A DNA stretch of 64,000 bases from Dactylonectria macrodidyma. Taxonomy: Eukaryota > Ascomycota > Sordariomycetes > Hypocreales > Nectriaceae. The first letter of the stretch is position 1. Every line of letters begins with the position of its first letter. Shown piece after piece: positions 1 to 10,920 of this stretch. The stretch is from assembly GCA_020744425.1 (NCBI GenBank), contig JAGMUV010000023.1:1054001-1118000 (forward strand). Reading direction: 5' to 3'. A program made the translations under genes and the position numbers. The notes beneath the pieces are model-generated. The model was given only the letters and a program-made list of their open reading frames with translations, was not told where the DNA came from and made no database searches.

Positions 1-1258
1 AAGAGTTTAGAGGAAGTCAGCGTTGACTGTGGATGAAATGATGAGAGCTGTCAGTAGCAGGCCAAGGAGCACTTATATCAACATTCGTGGGGACAAAATG
101 GGCTATTTTCCTGGGAGAAAAAACTCTTATCGGACCCAATTCAATAGTTACGCTGGAGTGGACTACCACGAAGCAGAAGCGCATGTAAAACAAACATTAT
201 GAGCCGGGCACAGCCCCCTTCGGCGAGGCAAATACGGACAAGCCAGGGCCTCGACATGTAATCAGTTCGTCTCCTAATATTAATTTGCAGGTTGAGTATA
301 CAGAAAGGTACTTGATGCCTGTATCTCGCCTGACAACCCAACCGTTAGCCCAGGGATAAAGTTTCTCTGTGCATACCGCTCAACAAGCTGCGCTGTCAGG
401 TAGATATGAAGGTAATTCCATTCGAGGTGATACAACATGAGTCTGGGTAGCAAGGGGACCAATGATGATCTGAATCTACTCCGTCGCGGAAATGAGCGAC
501 CAATTTCCCCTTCTGGCGCCACCAAACACTGCCACAAGCACTGCCCCAAGCATTTGCCTAGTGCCCGGATGAAGCAACAATCTGTAGACCGTCCTCGGCT
601 AGAGAAAGGTGACTTGCAATGCAGCTACAATCTCCGCCTTGTCCCCGTACCAACGGTCGAGACTCCTGGTGCCAGCGAAGCCGTCTCGATCGTTAGCAGA
701 TGTCCGAATGAACGGAAGAACGAGAGAATATGTCCCAGACCCTTTGTTCGCACACAATCGCCCCTTCGTAAGATCCAACAGAGATTTCTCCTGGGCGAAA
801 ACGCACCAGTGGCATATGAATTTAGTAACGACTCCCTCTACCACAGGCTCCAACCACTCCAACACGAATCGAGAATGCAACAAAGGCCCGAGTCCGACGT
901 TGACACACCCAAGCCGGCCGACGAGTGCCTTCATGCCCATTGCCAGATAACCGTGGTTGACTTCTCGGACGTTAATATTGCCGAACACAAGCTGGATGAT
1001 GATAGCATCATCCAGTTCCTGAGAGTACCACAACCTAGCTGGTCCAAATGCCGATAGATCAGCGTTCATCGACCGAGCTGGAATGTTATGGAGGCTCTTG
1101 GAAAGCACAAACAGCTTCGCAGCCTACAGACCGGGGATATCTTGAGCTCACAACTCCCGTCTGGGGTTGACTGGTGAGCAGGTATCGTATCGGAATTGTC
1201 TATATACTGATGATTCTTTGCGAATAGGCACGACGACCATGCATTCATCACTCTCACG
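1..1258. other. No confidently supported gene
   Basis: Open frames exist on both strands here (for example 437-1057 plus and 599-1108 minus), but they overlap each other and neither shows a domain, signal peptide or splice pattern I recognise. The minus frame at 599-1108 followed by the minus frame at 280-549 could be two exons of an unknown protein, because both have a fairly protein-like hydrophobic pattern, but I cannot support this. No repeats or RNA genes were seen. Confidence 0.4.
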
Positions 1259-2161
1259 ATGCTGAGACTAGTTCGCGCCTCAACCAACCCTACTGAGAAG
1301 AGCCGGCTCGCATTTAGAAAGTCCTCTATCGCCCTAGAACAGGTCTCTCTCATCATCACCTCCGATAATACGATCATCACCCTCTTCAAGAACTCCGCCG
1401 CCGATGTCGATAACCTTATACTCAAGATGCTCAACTCCTCCACGATCCTCCGACAGTCTTGCGACGCTTCTATGCTCGGTCAAGTAATCATCAATATCAT
1501 CATCGACATGGCCATCCTCGTACAAACTGCGCACTGGGACATCATCAGTAGCATTGAAATGGATGTGCTTGGACGGCCAAGCTTTGAACAGACTGAAGAT
1601 ATCTATTCCATCTGGAGTGAGACTGCCAAGTTGCGCAATATTATCAAGCCGATCGCGAATACGATTCATGCTATGTGCTACCACCGGTCTGTGACAGCAA
1701 GGGGGAAAATGACGGAGTGCCTGCGCCATCCCGTCAAAGGCGTGATTATTACACCGCTGGCATCATTACACCTTGCGGGCGCCATAGGTCGTTGCTTGGT
1801 TATCGACGACAATTTGAGCTACATGACCGAAGCGACAGAAAGACTGATGGACCTAGTCTTCCACCACGCAATCGCAGGTTACCGGGTCGAGGAATTGACG
1901 AGATTCACGGCCGTAGGAGCCCTGTTTTTGGTCACGACATTCCTGACCAAACATTCGTATCACAGGCTCAGCCATTTACGTGCCGCTGGGATAGCTATTG
2001 TGGGAACAGTCTTGATTCTACAAGGATACATCATCTGTGGGCTCCTAACATTGGTCTTTCGCGCTAGATATATCCCGTCCGCGATGAAACAAATAATGGA
2101 TCAAACAGCCATGTTTCTGAAACAGTTCAATCGTAAAGAAGCCCCAGCCACTTTACGCTAG
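1259..2161 (+). CDS. CorA-like divalent cation transporter, degenerate, GMN motif lost
   Basis: A 300-residue frame matches the C-terminal two thirds of a fungal CorA-type Mg2+ channel. The cytoplasmic helices (about residues 25-205, including SDNTIITLFKN and the segment LRNIIKPIANTIHAM) align closely with the split copy at 5460-9414, which carries SDNIVIALFEN and MRSFIQPIVNIINAM. Two hydrophobic stretches follow at about 215-235 and 240-268. The pore signature expected after the first helix (TGYFGMNF in this family) reads TKHSYHRL, so the selectivity motif is absent. The N-terminal basic domain found in full-length relatives is missing too; the frame begins directly in the coiled region. It lies tail to tail with the CorA gene at 2337-4212, with about 175 bp between the stops. 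It is probably a decaying paralogue. If expressed it may form a membrane protein without Mg2+ selectivity. Homology is confident; function is doubtful. Confidence 0.7.
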   Translation: MLRLVRASTNPTEKSRLAFRKSSIALEQVSLIITSDNTIITLFKNSAADVDNLILKMLNSSTILRQSCDASMLGQVIINIIIDMAILVQTAHWDIISSIEMDVLGRPSFEQTEDIYSIWSETAKLRNIIKPIANTIHAMCYHRSVTARGKMTECLRHPVKGVIITPLASLHLAGAIGRCLVIDDNLSYMTEATERLMDLVFHHAIAGYRVEELTRFTAVGALFLVTTFLTKHSYHRLSHLRAAGIAIVGTVLILQGYIICGLLTLVFRARYIPSAMKQIMDQTAMFLKQFNRKEAPATLR

Positions 2162-2336
2162 AACTTCGATGTTGAAGCAGTCACAAAACCCGATTCTCCA
2201 TCTGTTGCCTATAGTTTTTAGCTAGTCTAAGTCTCTACTCTTACAGAATATTACAACCTGTGACTCCGTTTGGCTTCTTATTCAGTCCAGGGAGTCGGCC
2301 AGTGGACCCCAACTACACCGTCTATAGGAACATCCT

Positions 2337-4212
2337 CTATATAAATCTCCTGCCCCTCGCGGCCAGGAGACAAATGAGCGCGAATAGAGTAACGGCGCTG
2401 ACAATGCCCAGAAAGGCATATACATTGTTGAGATCTTGCCAAGGAACCGGCACGTTCATTGCGAAGAGACCGCTGATGACGGTCATACCCAGGACGACCG
2501 TAGTAACAACGGTGACAAGTCTCAGAAACTCGTTGGCCCGATTTCCTTGGCCAATGTTGTCGATGGACAGTTGATTCAGGTAGTTGCTGTGCGAATGTGC
2601 AAGGATCTTTTCAAAGTGACTCAGATTATTTATCATGGTCACGACATGGTCTTGGACGTCGCTTAGAAAAAGTCCTATATCCATCTGGGGCGTAACGTTG
2701 TAGTCTTCATTGCATCGTTTGGTGAAGGCGCGCAGGACATCTGCTTTGCCACCCAGCAGACGCATGAGGGACATAATATTCTTCCTTGCCGTGCCGATTT
2801 TGCGACTAAATTCCTGGACGTCATTCGATCGGGCATTGAATACCTGGTCTTCTATCATGCCAGTTTCGCGTCCGATTCGGTCGATCGGAGGAGCGAAGGA
2901 ATCCACAATATCATCACTATAAACTATTAAGCCCTGTGACACATAGAAAGAAGCCCATGTCTGAGAAGAAAGCTTACATCAACGCATAGCAGATCCAATC
3001 ACTGCTCAGCAAAACGTGTTCCTTCAGCATGGAAATTCGCGACTGAACCTGTGAGGCATGGGTGTTGGGTACGAAGCTGAAACTGATTGTGCCCTCACGA
3101 AACACCACAACGTACACATTGAAGGGTGTATAGTTGACCCTATCAGGTTTCCCCATATGCTTGAAGGACCTGAAGCAGGCAAAATAGTAAGACGGGAATA
3201 GTTCGATCTTCTCGTGGCTCTCCTGGCTGCGTATATCCTCAATGGTCAAAGGGTGGATACCGAAAGCCATGCAGATGGTTCGAACTTCTTCTCCGGTTGG
3301 ATTGTTCATGTTGAGCCACCAGACTCCACCGAGCTCTCCTTTGGGAAAACTGAAAAGGCTCCTAACATCTTTGCCAGGGGAAACGAGGTCACTGAGCTCA
3401 GCGGCGTGGATCGTGGATCCCAAGGTGGAGGAAAAGAAGCTGAATCGGTTAGGATCCGTGCGAAACTGACGTGCATCAGCGAGTCTCTGGGCTACATCTT
3501 CTTCCTGGTTTGCTCGAGTTGCCTCCTCAAACCGGATATTGATGAAGTCTCCATCCGCAGTCGCCACAGGAAGGCCGTGTTGAGGGGTAGATCTAGACTG
3601 GAGGCTGGAGAAGACATTACGAGCAGCCTGCTCAGGCTTTCCCAACGTCATCAAGGTCTCCAAATAGTCAAAGTCGATGTGGAGTCTGTCTCTTTGATGC
3701 TGCTTCTGGACAGGACAGCAAACATCACCTTCCGCAGATCTGTTAGTTGCCAGACTAGCTGCATTGCGATCGGCAACGCGAGGTAGGCCACGGCGCCAGC
3801 GGTCGCTTCCGAGGGATGTAGTGTGGACAGGTCCCTCCTCATTGCCCCACGTTCCACCATCTCGTTCCTCGATACCCGCGGGCTCAGAGGTCGACTGTTC
3901 CCGGCGACGCGTTTCCGCGGAGTATTTTGGAGAAGCGGGGCGTCTCCTAGATGAAGCAATCGTAGAACGGTGGCTGGCATTCCCGCCTGGGCGGACTTGA
4001 GGGGTATCGTCGCCCACTTCACCTCTTTCAGGGCCGCCGGAACAAGCGGTAGAACCCTTGACCCGATCTATGTCGAGAGGTCGTGTGCCATTGGAGCTAT
4101 TCGAGGTGCTTCGACGAGGGTGCGGAACTGCGATAGCCTGACGATGATCATCCAGGTCAGGAAGTTGGGCGTCGCGTCCAGCGTTGGACATGATATCTTC
4201 GCCGTCTGACAT
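2337..4212 (-). CDS. CorA/Alr1/Mnr2-type magnesium transporter (AMN variant)
   Basis: Two exons, 4212-2978 and 2916-2337, joined across a 61-bp GTAAGC..TATAG intron, give 604 residues. The splice rebuilds the family sequence DWICYALIDDIVDSFAP. Roughly residues 1-230 are Ser/Arg/Gly-rich and probably disordered. The CorA cytoplasmic domain then shows WWLNMNNPTGEE, FGIHPLTIEDI and the heptad-rich helix MRLLGGKADVLRAFTKRC. Two membrane helices lie near 543-563 and 575-598. These proteins are pentameric Mg2+ channels of the plasma membrane or vacuole. The pore signature, normally GMN, reads AMN at about 564-566 (GLFAMNVPVP); the codon is GCA. Because GMN is almost invariant and needed for Mg2+ selectivity, transport may be altered. 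The reading frame is otherwise intact. It is head to head with the disrupted CorA at about 4985, with some 770 bp between the start codons. Confidence 0.88.
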
Positions 4213-4984
4213 GTTGTGTGCCCTGTAACCAGTTTAAGCAAGGGCGTGCAGTCTTCCAGGTTTATAGAGTGCCCGATGAGGATGAAATCTCGTCAAGTGA
4301 TATATAGTAGAAGATAGATCGAAGCGACAAATCGTTGGTTGGGTGCTTTGTGGTTTGTCAAGGAGGCTCCTTTGGCGACTGTGGAATAGCCCGAGACTTG
4401 GGCAAGGGAAGAGAGAAGAGAAATCGCATCCAGTGTGCCTGGGGTACGTTCTGCAGCGGCCGATCCGCGGGGAGGTGGTAATACAGCGCCGGTTGTATTG
4501 AATATTGATATGGCATCAAATATAAGGATTTCCAAATTTGGCCAACATTCCCTCCAGCGGAATTCCAGCGGAATGGGTGACGAGAGGTTTGAAGAGGGAT
4601 CAAGCTCGATCAAAAACATGGTGGTGACCACGCTACCACAGCACTGCCCCAGCACGTGCATTTCGATGACCTGAACCTTTAGGGGGGGTAGCTGGCGTAG
4701 GCCATGGTCCGCTTATTTCCTATTCAGGCCAAGTTTCTCATGCCAAGCTATACCATGCTCTAGGGTATTGATTGGCTGACAAACAGTGGGGCTACCCCAG
4801 CACTACCCCAGCACTACCCCAGCACTACCCCAGCACTGCCCCAGCACCGACCCATCACTGCCACGATCTTGAGACGCGACGACTGGTTGAGATTTTGGAT
4901 GGGATATATGACATTACACTCTCACCCCCGCGCGGTGACCCTGTCTTGATATCCTCTGTATGTCTGAAGCACAATAGACTTACA
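4213..4984. other. Divergent intergenic region between two CorA loci
   Basis: Shared upstream region of the minus-strand CorA gene (start 4212) and the disrupted plus-strand CorA (possible start 4985). It contains the 11-bp minisatellite listed separately and an isolated related copy near 4635-4655. Short open frames at 4293-4661 show no recognisable domain. No clear TATA box was picked out. Confidence 0.5.
4789..4850. repeat. 11-bp minisatellite, unit CCCCAGCACTA
   Basis: About five to six head-to-tail copies of the unit CCCCAGCACTA occur, the last ones diverging (CCCCAGCACTG, CCCCAGCACCG). Degenerate copies of the same motif also appear near 4635-4655. The array sits 135-195 bp upstream of the likely start of the disrupted CorA gene, so length changes could affect its promoter. 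Confidence 0.85.
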
Positions 4985-5656
4985 ATGTCGAACGCCTATA
5001 AATCTCCGCTGGGACTCCACCCAACAACGCCAGACCCCTCGGACGAGCCACGAACATACCCACCCCACCGTCGCATCTCACGATCCGACACGGGGCTTTC
5101 GTACGCTGGAAGGCTGCGACACCGCAATACGCGCGTATCCTCACATTGCAGAAACTTGTCTATATTGTCGACCCAAAGAATGAGCCGGAGGGTTCAATCA
5201 GCGATAAGAGTACAACGGGGCTCTTGAGAAGGCTGACGGGGATAGTTACACCGAAGGCTAAGTCTTCCCACCCAGATACGACCGCGGAAACCGGGGACAC
5301 CACGACGTCCAGCAGTGGTGCCTATAGGGGTTCGCAACAAGCTGATATCACCGGGACGACGGGGAAGGATCCGCTGCGAACACTGCATAACTATCATGCC
5401 AGCACAAACTCTTCACGAACAGAATTCATGGAGAAGCACTCGGCCCTCGCATCCAGAAAGCTTAACCGTTATCGCCGAACAGGTCTCAATCTTCCTCACC
5501 TCTGACAACATCGTCATCGCCTTATTCGAGAATTCCGCAGACGACATCGAAGTTCCCAACCTCACTCGACTCAATTCGCCGTCTACGATTCTCCAGCAAT
5601 CTTGCGACGCCTCCACGATCAGCCAAGCGATCATCGACGTTATCATCGACATGGCC

Positions 5657-5664
5657 ATCCCCGT
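5657..5664. repeat. Left 8-bp target-site duplication of hAT-1 (ATCCCCGT)
   Basis: ATCCCCGT directly precedes the element terminus CAGGGCTCC and is repeated at 9013-9020 just after the other terminus. Eight bases is the characteristic hAT target duplication length. In the host CorA frame it covers codons for Ile-Pro and part of Val. Confidence 0.95.
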
Positions 5665-5714
5665 CAGGGCTCCTAATAGTGCAACCGTTCGGTTTAGAGA
5701 CCTCAAACTGATCC

Positions 5715-5905
5715 ATTAGTCCATTTGGCTTGGCCACACTAAACTGCCGACCCGTTTGACTTAGCCACACTAAACTGCCAGTCCGCCTGACTTGGCCAAA
5801 CTAAACTATCAGTCTGCCTGAGAAACGCAAACTGAACTGTTGGTCTGTTCATCACGGCCAAACTAAACCAACAGTGCAAACTGTGGTCTACACTATTAGT
5901 CTGAA
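5715..5905. repeat. Left subterminal repeat array of hAT-1
   Basis: Five or so imperfect units of roughly 30 bp carry a core like CACACTAAACTGCCAGTC followed by a YGCCTGA-like end. Related units occur near the right end in the same orientation. Subterminal repeats of hAT elements serve as transposase binding sites. Confidence 0.75.
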
Positions 5906-8208
5906 CAAAATAACCCGACTTGCGGCCTGCCCTCCTCGTACCTGCCACGCTGCCTCCAAAGCTCCCAACGCCGTCGTCGAATTGCCTCACCCGCCGCCTT
6001 GCTAACCCCTTTCCTGAATACTAAGCATTGGAGATAGTGCTGGCGGCTGCCGTACATAGCAACACTAGACACACTTAGACAACCGCGCATCTGACAAAGC
6101 AGAAATCTTACCTCTGATGGGACTATCAGAACGCTACTATCCCAGGATCGTAAGCATTCCAAGAGATTCAACGTTTCGATATTCATAGCTCCTCGCTACT
6201 CTATTACCGAGAGTTTGGCCTTAGAGAAGAGTCGCTCTGTCTCAGTAGACATCGGCGCAATCGACAGAATGTCAATGGCCATTAAAGATAAGTTAGGGAA
6301 CCGCCGTCGCTGCGCTGGTTCCAACCACCATTTCAGCGGATCCGATACCATAATCACAGGCTCATGGCAGTACGCTTCGTACTCGTCGTAGTCCATGTTG
6401 AAAATGGTAGCCTTTTGCTCTTTCATCCACACTTTATACCCATTTAGTCGCCTTGTAGTTGGCTCCTGTGCAAAAACTGGTCGAAGAACAGGCAAGGAGG
6501 TGGTTGATTTGTACGCCTCCCTCCATAGCTCGCCTACGCGGGCTTTAGCCCTCTCAATCCATTCAGTCTTGCCCTCCCAAGTCTTCTCCATATATGCCCA
6601 CTTGAGGGAAGGATTCAACACCGTCGCTGCTGAATAGACCGGCGAATCTTCCGTCAATTCATAGTAGTCGGCCAGTTTTGCCCACGCGGTCTCCATCATA
6701 GTTGCTAGGTGGGGGATGGTAGTGGCCTTCTTAGCCGCCTCAATGTGATGCAAGAGATAGTCCATGGCAGGCAGAACGTCAGAGATAGAAATCCCCATGC
6801 CTTCATTGGCTATTGTAGCGTCATAAAATGGCTCGAGAAATTTATAAGTCTCCGCCAAAGTTATCCAGTCAGCTAGAGTCAGAACATCGTCCTGCAGAGC
6901 CGGCTCCTAAGCACAAAATACAGTAATAGCTTGCCGGATTTTAGGCCTGAGGACCCATTCGACCATGCCATACCACGAATTCCAACGAGTGTCATTATCG
7001 CGTCGTAGCCTTAGACCGTCGGTAAGACGAGTAAACGTTTGAAGTCGCTAGGGGGTCCAAGTAATATAGACCACGATATTATACAGCTTGCCTATCGCCC
7101 CTCGCTTTCTCCATTGCTCAACTTCCTCGTCAGATGGCCCGTAGTAGGAATCAGTTGTGGGTAGTCGCTTTCCAATGAGGAACTCCATCACAGCCAGATT
7201 AATGATATGGCCGAAACAGCGAAGTCAGTAAGGAAGAGGATCGTAGAAAACATCGAACTCCTGTTCTAAGTCGTCGGAGATTTTGTCAATCATAGTATTC
7301 ATATTAGTAGCATTATCCATCATAAAGTATCCAACTTTTAACGCTATTCCAAATTCTCGTATGAACTCCATAATAGCTTCTGCCATGTTCTCGCCACTGT
7401 GCTGTCCTTCCAATTCCTTTATCCTCACCACCAGTGACTGCAGGCCATGATCTTCAGTAACGAATTGAACTGTGAATCCTATTACGCCAAAACAATTTAG
7501 CGATGTCCAGTTATCAGGAACAATGTGGATTGATAAGAGGGCATTCTATAGAGCTCGCTTTACAAACTCCTTTTTATTATCATATCCCCATTGTAAGTCA
7601 TTTTTAACCGTATCACCAGACCTCGGGAGGAGATCATCAGCGGCCGGACGAATATACCGGATAAAGTCACAAAAGGCCGGCTACTCAACATAAGCAAAGG
7701 AAAGGCTGCAAGCTACTGTGTATCAACAGTACAATTCGCGCAGAGTAGCTGGGTCTAGGGCATCTTCCTCTGCCATCGCCTTGCGTTTCTTAGTAGAGGC
7801 AAGACTTTCATCGGCCAGGAAGGCAGTGATGTCTCTAAGGCGACTTTGCATCACTTCCCGCATAGTCTCTTACCTTCCAGAAACCATGATCTTATGCTCT
7901 ATCCGCAAATAATTAACAATAGCGGACGACCCACTAGAGCAGTTATATTTCTTCGCTCTTTTCTTATCAAAGCAGGGTTAGCAATGCCACCATTTCATTC
8001 CATTAGAATCGACCCAAGCTGCCGGAGTACCCTTCCCTTCTTCGCTTCGACAGTACCGCCAGATGGGAGACGTCTTTTTGCAGGGCGCACTAGAGGGTGG
8101 CGAAGATGATGGTGATAATGCTGTATGAGCAAGAAGGTCGGAGTCAACCGTATGGCTGGTACTGCCAATAGCACTGGCAGTCTCGGAGTGATCCACGCTA
8201 GAGGACAT
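5896..8208 (-). pseudogene. hAT transposase (BED zinc finger, RNase H-like core, C-terminal dimerisation domain)
   Basis: One reading frame of about 770 codons runs from the ATG at 8208 to about 5896 without frameshifts but with several in-frame stops, for example 7978-7980 and just after 6198. From the N terminus: a Ser/Pro-rich leader; a BED-type zinc finger (SPIWRYCR.., WVDSNGMKWWHC, then SSGSSAIVNYLRIEHKI after the 7978 stop); a catalytic-core segment (GYFMMDNATNMN, near 7300); and the hAT dimerisation domain, with DPLKWWLEPAQRRRFPNLS near 6330 and IAPMSTETERLFSKAKLSV near 6220, continuing past a stop into MNIETLNLLECLRSW at about 6150. The enzyme would cut and join element ends. The stop at 7978 is TAA where a Gln codon CAA is plausible, a RIP-type C-to-T change. 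Confidence 0.92.
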
Positions 8209-8809
8209 GATTCAGCAAAGACAGCACGTAGACAATAAGGTGGCGATCACAGGAGTTTGGTAGAGCAGAATTGTTAAAGAGACCAGGTTGCTTGTAGCAC
8301 CTTTGGTCTGTCGACCTCAAGGGTAGTGGGTATAGATATAGGCTGTACAACTTCCTCCCAAGGCACTTGAGAGTCGATGACTACAAATATACAGGCCAAG
8401 CCGCAGGGGCTGAAATCAACCAACCGCTTCCAATCGTTGGATCCGGCCACCCATGCTTAGTAACCAGCCAATTCAGAAGTCCTAGAGATTGGTTTGGACT
8501 ACAGGCTCCAAGTCGTTCTTAGATTCCGCCTTCAACTTCCCGGTTTAGCACTTATCAAGTCCGCTGGCCAATGATTGGCCACAGTAAAAAGTTAGGTTCG
8601 CTACTGAATATAGACACTATTTAAGACGATTATATCAGTAGCGTAATACCTACGTTACAATAGCTTAACACAGCTAAACTATTATACCCGCTAACATGTC
8701 TTAGCGCCCTATTGGAAATTTCCCCAGCGCGCTAGACGCGACTTAATACGCGTTAAGCCTAGACGCACTAATAGTAGGACTATTAGTCTGCGACCCTCGC
8801 ACTGCACTA

Positions 8810-8960
8810 GTAGTCAGTCTGGTCAAGTTCACACTAGACCATCAGTATGGTCTGAAGGCTTGCACTAAACCAGCAGTGTGGTCTGAAGGCTTGCACTGAA
8901 CCAGCAGTATAGTCCGAGAAACGTACACTGAACCAATAGTGCACGGACTATTAGTGTGCA
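8810..8960. repeat. Right subterminal repeat array of hAT-1
   Basis: At least three units of about 28-30 bp contain a core such as TTGCACTAAACCAGCAGT followed by GTGGTCTGAAGG. The core resembles the left array in direct orientation. The repeats stop about 40 bp before the terminal inverted repeat. Confidence 0.75.
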
Positions 8961-9012
8961 CTGCAGTGTGCACTAATAGTGCTCTTAATGGTGCGCACTA
9001 TTAGGAGCGCTG

Positions 9013-9020
9013 ATCCCCGT
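9013..9020. repeat. Right 8-bp target-site duplication of hAT-1 (ATCCCCGT)
   Basis: Identical to 5657-5664. The CorA coding sequence resumes in frame immediately after it (GTG then GCAGCC: Val, Gln, Ala, Ala). Confidence 0.95.
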
Positions 9021-9480
9021 GCAAGCAGCCTACTCGGACATCATAGGTGATATCGAGATAGACGTGCTCACCCGGCCTGATCTCCACCAGTCCAAGAATT
9101 TGTACATCATCGCGTCCGAGATCAGCAAGATGCGCAGCTTCATCCAACCCATTGTGAACATCATCAACGCCATGCGCGACCACAAGTCGGTGGCATCGCC
9201 CAGGCAGCAGACGCCACAAGACCTGCGCGACCCGGCCAAAGGCGCCATCGTCACACCATTGACATACATGTACCTCGGCGACGTGCTGGATCATTGTGTG
9301 CTCATTAACGATAACTTGGGGCAAATCACCAAGGCGGTAGATGGGATGACTGATCTGATCTTTAACACGATTACAGCTTACCAGAACGAAGCTCTGAAGC
9401 AGTTAACAATATGATGATCATCTTTTTGCCCATGACATTCTTGACCGGTTATTTTGAGCACAACTTCGACCCTTTCCCTG

Positions 9481-10595
9481 AAGATAGACCACAGTTTTAT
9501 ATAATTCTAAGTAATTTTAATTATAATAAGAAGAAATATTCTAAAAAATTGCTTTAATATATAAATAATATAATAATTCTAAAAAATTGCTTAACTTACA
9601 GACTCTTAGCCTTTGGCTGATTATATCTCTTATACTACCGCTCTAAAGTGCAAGTGGTGACGTAGTATTTTAGGTGCTAGGTTTATAACAGGCCCCCCTG
9701 TTATACCAACGCACTAACAGCTCATGCCAAAAGTTTTTCGAGGGAAAGGTGAATTGGGAGGGAGAGGGCCCTAGGCGCAGACTATCCATCGACCCTGTTC
9801 TGCGTCTCTCTGATGGGTTCATTCTCCGCGAGGCAGGACAGGCTTGAAGAAACGGAGAAATTCTTTAGACAAGCTAATGAGGGAGTAAAGAGAGTGCAGA
9901 GGAAACATACAAGGAGACTATGTTTAACAAGGCGAGCCTTGCTTCGGTGCTCTCAAGTCGAGGCAAGCATGAAGATTCTGATTGCCAAGACCATTCATGC
10001 ACATTCACTCTACATTATTGGTTGCCAACGCCAGTCCAGAGCCGGACCCCATGGTCTGCCGTAGTAAGGCAATGATGAGTCACAATCCGTTTACAAACAC
10101 GGCAGCGGTTCACATACAATTTACCGCACCGCAGACCCAATAATGCAAACTGACTGAATCTGCCTACATGCCTGTCCTTGCTTGCAATCCCGTATCCACA
10201 GAAGGTTGATTCGATGGCGGAAGGACCGGTACAAACCTGGTGGGTGTCAAAATTAGTTTCAAGGCGCGGCTCGAAGCTTGCAGCTAAAACACAATGTTGG
10301 CTTCCGACCAATTAACTCGACCGTCGGAGGCTTTGTCGTGTTGCAAAGAGAAGAACTGAGTGAGTTACTTGGACATGACCCTCCGATTTCTCCAGGGTAG
10401 CGACGGTCAGTCTCTCAAACCACTGTTATCATCACTGTCTAATCCCATATCGGCCATAGGCGCACACTGCCTGTTGGTTGGATTGAAAACCAACCTAGCC
10501 TTATTTTTATTTCTAGGTATTTGTTCCTCTCTGAGAAGCCGCTTGTTTTCCTCGACGAAACCGCGACAGCAGATCCCGAGAGTACCAAATATCAT
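9481..10595. other. AT-rich spacer without a recognisable gene
   Basis: From 9490 to about 9610 the sequence is very AT-rich and contains a repeated CTAAAAAATTGCTT-like motif (near 9540 and 9580). The rest contains only short open frames (for example 9813-10064 plus) without a recognised domain. Confidence 0.5.
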
Positions 10596-10920
10596 TCAGG
10601 GGGTGGAAACTCCAATAAATACTACCAAAACGGCGGCATACGTCGCCACCACACCGAAAAGCTCCTGATATAAAGAACCGGAGGTAAGCAACAAAAAGAG
10701 CGAAAATCACTATCGCAATGACCACTGTAATTATGGCGGCATTGACACTTCGATAAAATCCTTTGGTCATAACAATCATCGGAACCAGCACGGCAAGGCC
10801 AGCCACAAGAGCCATTCCGATCCGCTTCCACATTTCACAAGAGCGACTAAGATGCTTCGCACTGGCATAAGAAAATTCCAGGGACCGTAATGGCTCCAAG
10901 TCGCTCTCAACTCAGGATTA
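10596..10920 (-). pseudogene. DUF6594 membrane-protein remnant
   Basis: The minus strand from about 10915 encodes DLEPLRSLEFSYASAK, then WKRIGMALVAGLAVLVPMIV and a second hydrophobic segment. This is the C-terminal pattern of the fungal DUF6594 family (two to three membrane helices, unknown role). At about 10660 the frame breaks. One base away the expected third helix continues as FGVVATYAAVLVVFIGVSTP and ends at a stop at 10596-10598, the usual end of the family. The N-terminal 150 or more residues are not present upstream. It is therefore a truncated, frameshifted fragment. The family assignment rests on the helix pattern and recalled family sequence. Confidence 0.65.

Larger units (their letters stand above)
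5665..9012. mobile_element. hAT-family DNA transposon (hAT-1), 3,348 bp, non-autonomous by decay
   Basis: Terminal inverted repeats of 18 bp, CAGGGCTCCTAATAGTGC at 5665-5682 and its complement CAGCGCTCCTAATAGTGC at 8995-9012, match at 17 of 18 positions. They are flanked by the perfect 8-bp duplication ATCCCCGT. Inside is one minus-strand transposase frame (5896-8208) with stop codons but hAT domains intact enough to recognise. Repetitive subterminal blocks lie on both sides, as is usual for hAT elements. The insertion interrupts a CorA gene. The element carries no other gene. Near-identical ends suggest fairly recent insertion, but the stops inside the transposase mean this copy cannot mobilise itself. 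Confidence 0.96.
4985..9480 (+). pseudogene. CorA-type Mg2+ transporter split by a hAT transposon
   Basis: The left part runs from about 4985 to 5664 and the right part from 9021 to about 9480. A 3,348-bp transposon separates them. The left part carries LQKLVYIVDPKNEPEG (about 5146 on) and EQVSIFLTSDNIVIALFEN (about 5480 on). The right part carries YSDIIGDIEIDVLTRPDL, GDVLDHCVLINDN and LIFNTITAYQNEALKQL. Joining 5664 to 9021 continues the frame exactly through DMAIPVQAAYSD, which matches DMAILVQTAHWD in the paralogue at 1259-2161. The gene is also broken elsewhere: a one-base shift near 5455 (RKLN.. versus SLTVIAEQ..) and another at about 9412, after which the pore region is still visible as FLTGYFEHNF, with GMN changed to EHN. 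The last membrane helix is missing; AT-rich sequence starts near 9480. The N-terminal start is uncertain because the reading frame changes between 4985 and 5146. Confidence 0.88.

Noticed and set aside
437..1108. Overlapping plus (437-1057) and minus (599-1108) frames
   Set aside because: They lie opposite each other and neither shows a recognisable motif; no way to choose between them from the sequence.
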